Source: Sinorhizobium fredii USDA 205
GTDB lineage: Bacteria; Pseudomonadota; Alphaproteobacteria; Rhizobiales; Rhizobiaceae
Length of the DNA: 64,000 bases
NCBI RefSeq assembly: GCF_001461695.1
Contig: NZ_AUTC01000055.1
Span: 62,001-126,000 of the forward strand
Direction: 5' to 3'
Under the pieces are notes generated by a model, which was given only the letters and a program-made list of their open reading frames with translations, searched no databases and was not told where the DNA came from. Below are positions 63,825 through 64,000 of the stretch, one piece after another; the first letter of the stretch is position 1; every line of letters begins with the position of its first letter. Made by a program: the position numbers and the translations under genes.

Positions 63825-64000
63825 ATGAGGGCTTTTTCCATCACCGCTGCATTGGCGACAGCGCTGGCCGCATCGACGGCGCCCGCCGCTCAGGCCGAAC
63901 AGGTCTTTAATCGCATCGCTTCCTTTGCCGTCGCCGGCAACCTGCCCGAAGGCGCCGACCGGAACGCGCCGACATCGGCGGAAATCATCACCGCCACCGA
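63825..64000 (+). CDS. Secreted protein, N-terminal part only
   Basis: The ATG at 63825 follows ACAGGAGGGAC, a strong ribosome site. The first 24 residues (MRAFSITAALATALAASTAP, then AAQA) are a signal peptide. The visible mature part reads EQVFNRIASFAVAGNLPEGA and continues past the window end. The phrasing resembles the esterase-like/phytase-like secreted family that follows hupB in S. meliloti, as I recall, but 58 residues are not enough to be sure. Confidence 0.6.
   Translation, partial: MRAFSITAALATALAASTAPAAQAEQVFNRIASFAVAGNLPEGADRNAPTSAEIITAT

Overview
The window looks like a piece of a rhizobial chromosome, most likely Sinorhizobium/Ensifer. It is GC-rich and carries dispersed intergenic repeats typical of that genus. 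The right half follows the gene order I remember for the S. meliloti chromosome (surface-polysaccharide genes, cox15, argC, speB, rpsI-rplM, metZ, then clpP, clpX, lon, hupB). I ran no database search; names rest on motifs, lengths and gene order. Left part (1 to about 30 kb) is a nearly complete denitrification block. It starts with a partial universal stress protein. Next come oxygen-independent ubiquinone genes (ubiT, ubiU, ubiV, plus one or two unknown genes) divergent from ubiD. Then follow nnrU, an unknown gene and nnrT, the nitric oxide reductase operon norEFCBQD, hemN, a set of four unknown or poorly known genes (two DUF2249 proteins, a 12-segment membrane protein, a DUF59 protein), nnrS, nirK-nirV, nnrR, pseudoazurin and napEFDABC. 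A copper cassette (CopC-CopD fusion, DUF1775, DUF2946), a DUF454 protein and an orphan 360-residue protein close this part. Seven intergenic sites of the form TTG-N8-CAA sit at promoter-like distances in front of these genes, so NnrR or a related FNR/FixK protein probably controls the whole block. Together the genes would reduce nitrate to nitrous oxide, with copper supply, anaerobic haem synthesis and anaerobic quinone synthesis. No nosZ is present in the window. A tRNA-Pro(GGG) at 31.4 kb marks the change from this block to core genes. The block lies on the 3' side of the tRNA, which is where integrating islands usually sit, but no integrase or duplicated tRNA end is visible. The right part (31.6 to 64 kb) begins with a small secreted protein and a surface-polysaccharide cluster (Wzy/WaaL-like polymerase or ligase, undecaprenyl-phosphate sugar transferase, glycosyltransferase, a frameshifted outer-membrane export lipoprotein, a Wzz/ExoP-like protein with a damaged ATP site, two acetyltransferases). 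It continues with housekeeping genes: metallophosphoesterase, cox15, argC, speB, a monooxygenase-fold protein, rpsI-rplM, a thioesterase, an enoyl-CoA hydratase, an EamA transporter, a CoA-binding protein, metZ, a 54-residue membrane protein, a cupin, a beta-helix lipoprotein, a cytochrome P450, an EEP-family hydrolase and a phospholipase D-family protein. It ends with the protease/chaperone group clpP-clpX-lon-hupB and the start of a secreted protein. Several repeats are visible: two RIME-like copies, two composite palindromes of about 175 and 225 bp, and an inverted pair of a roughly 100-bp repeat 19.6 kb apart. I saw no CRISPR array, transposase or phage gene.
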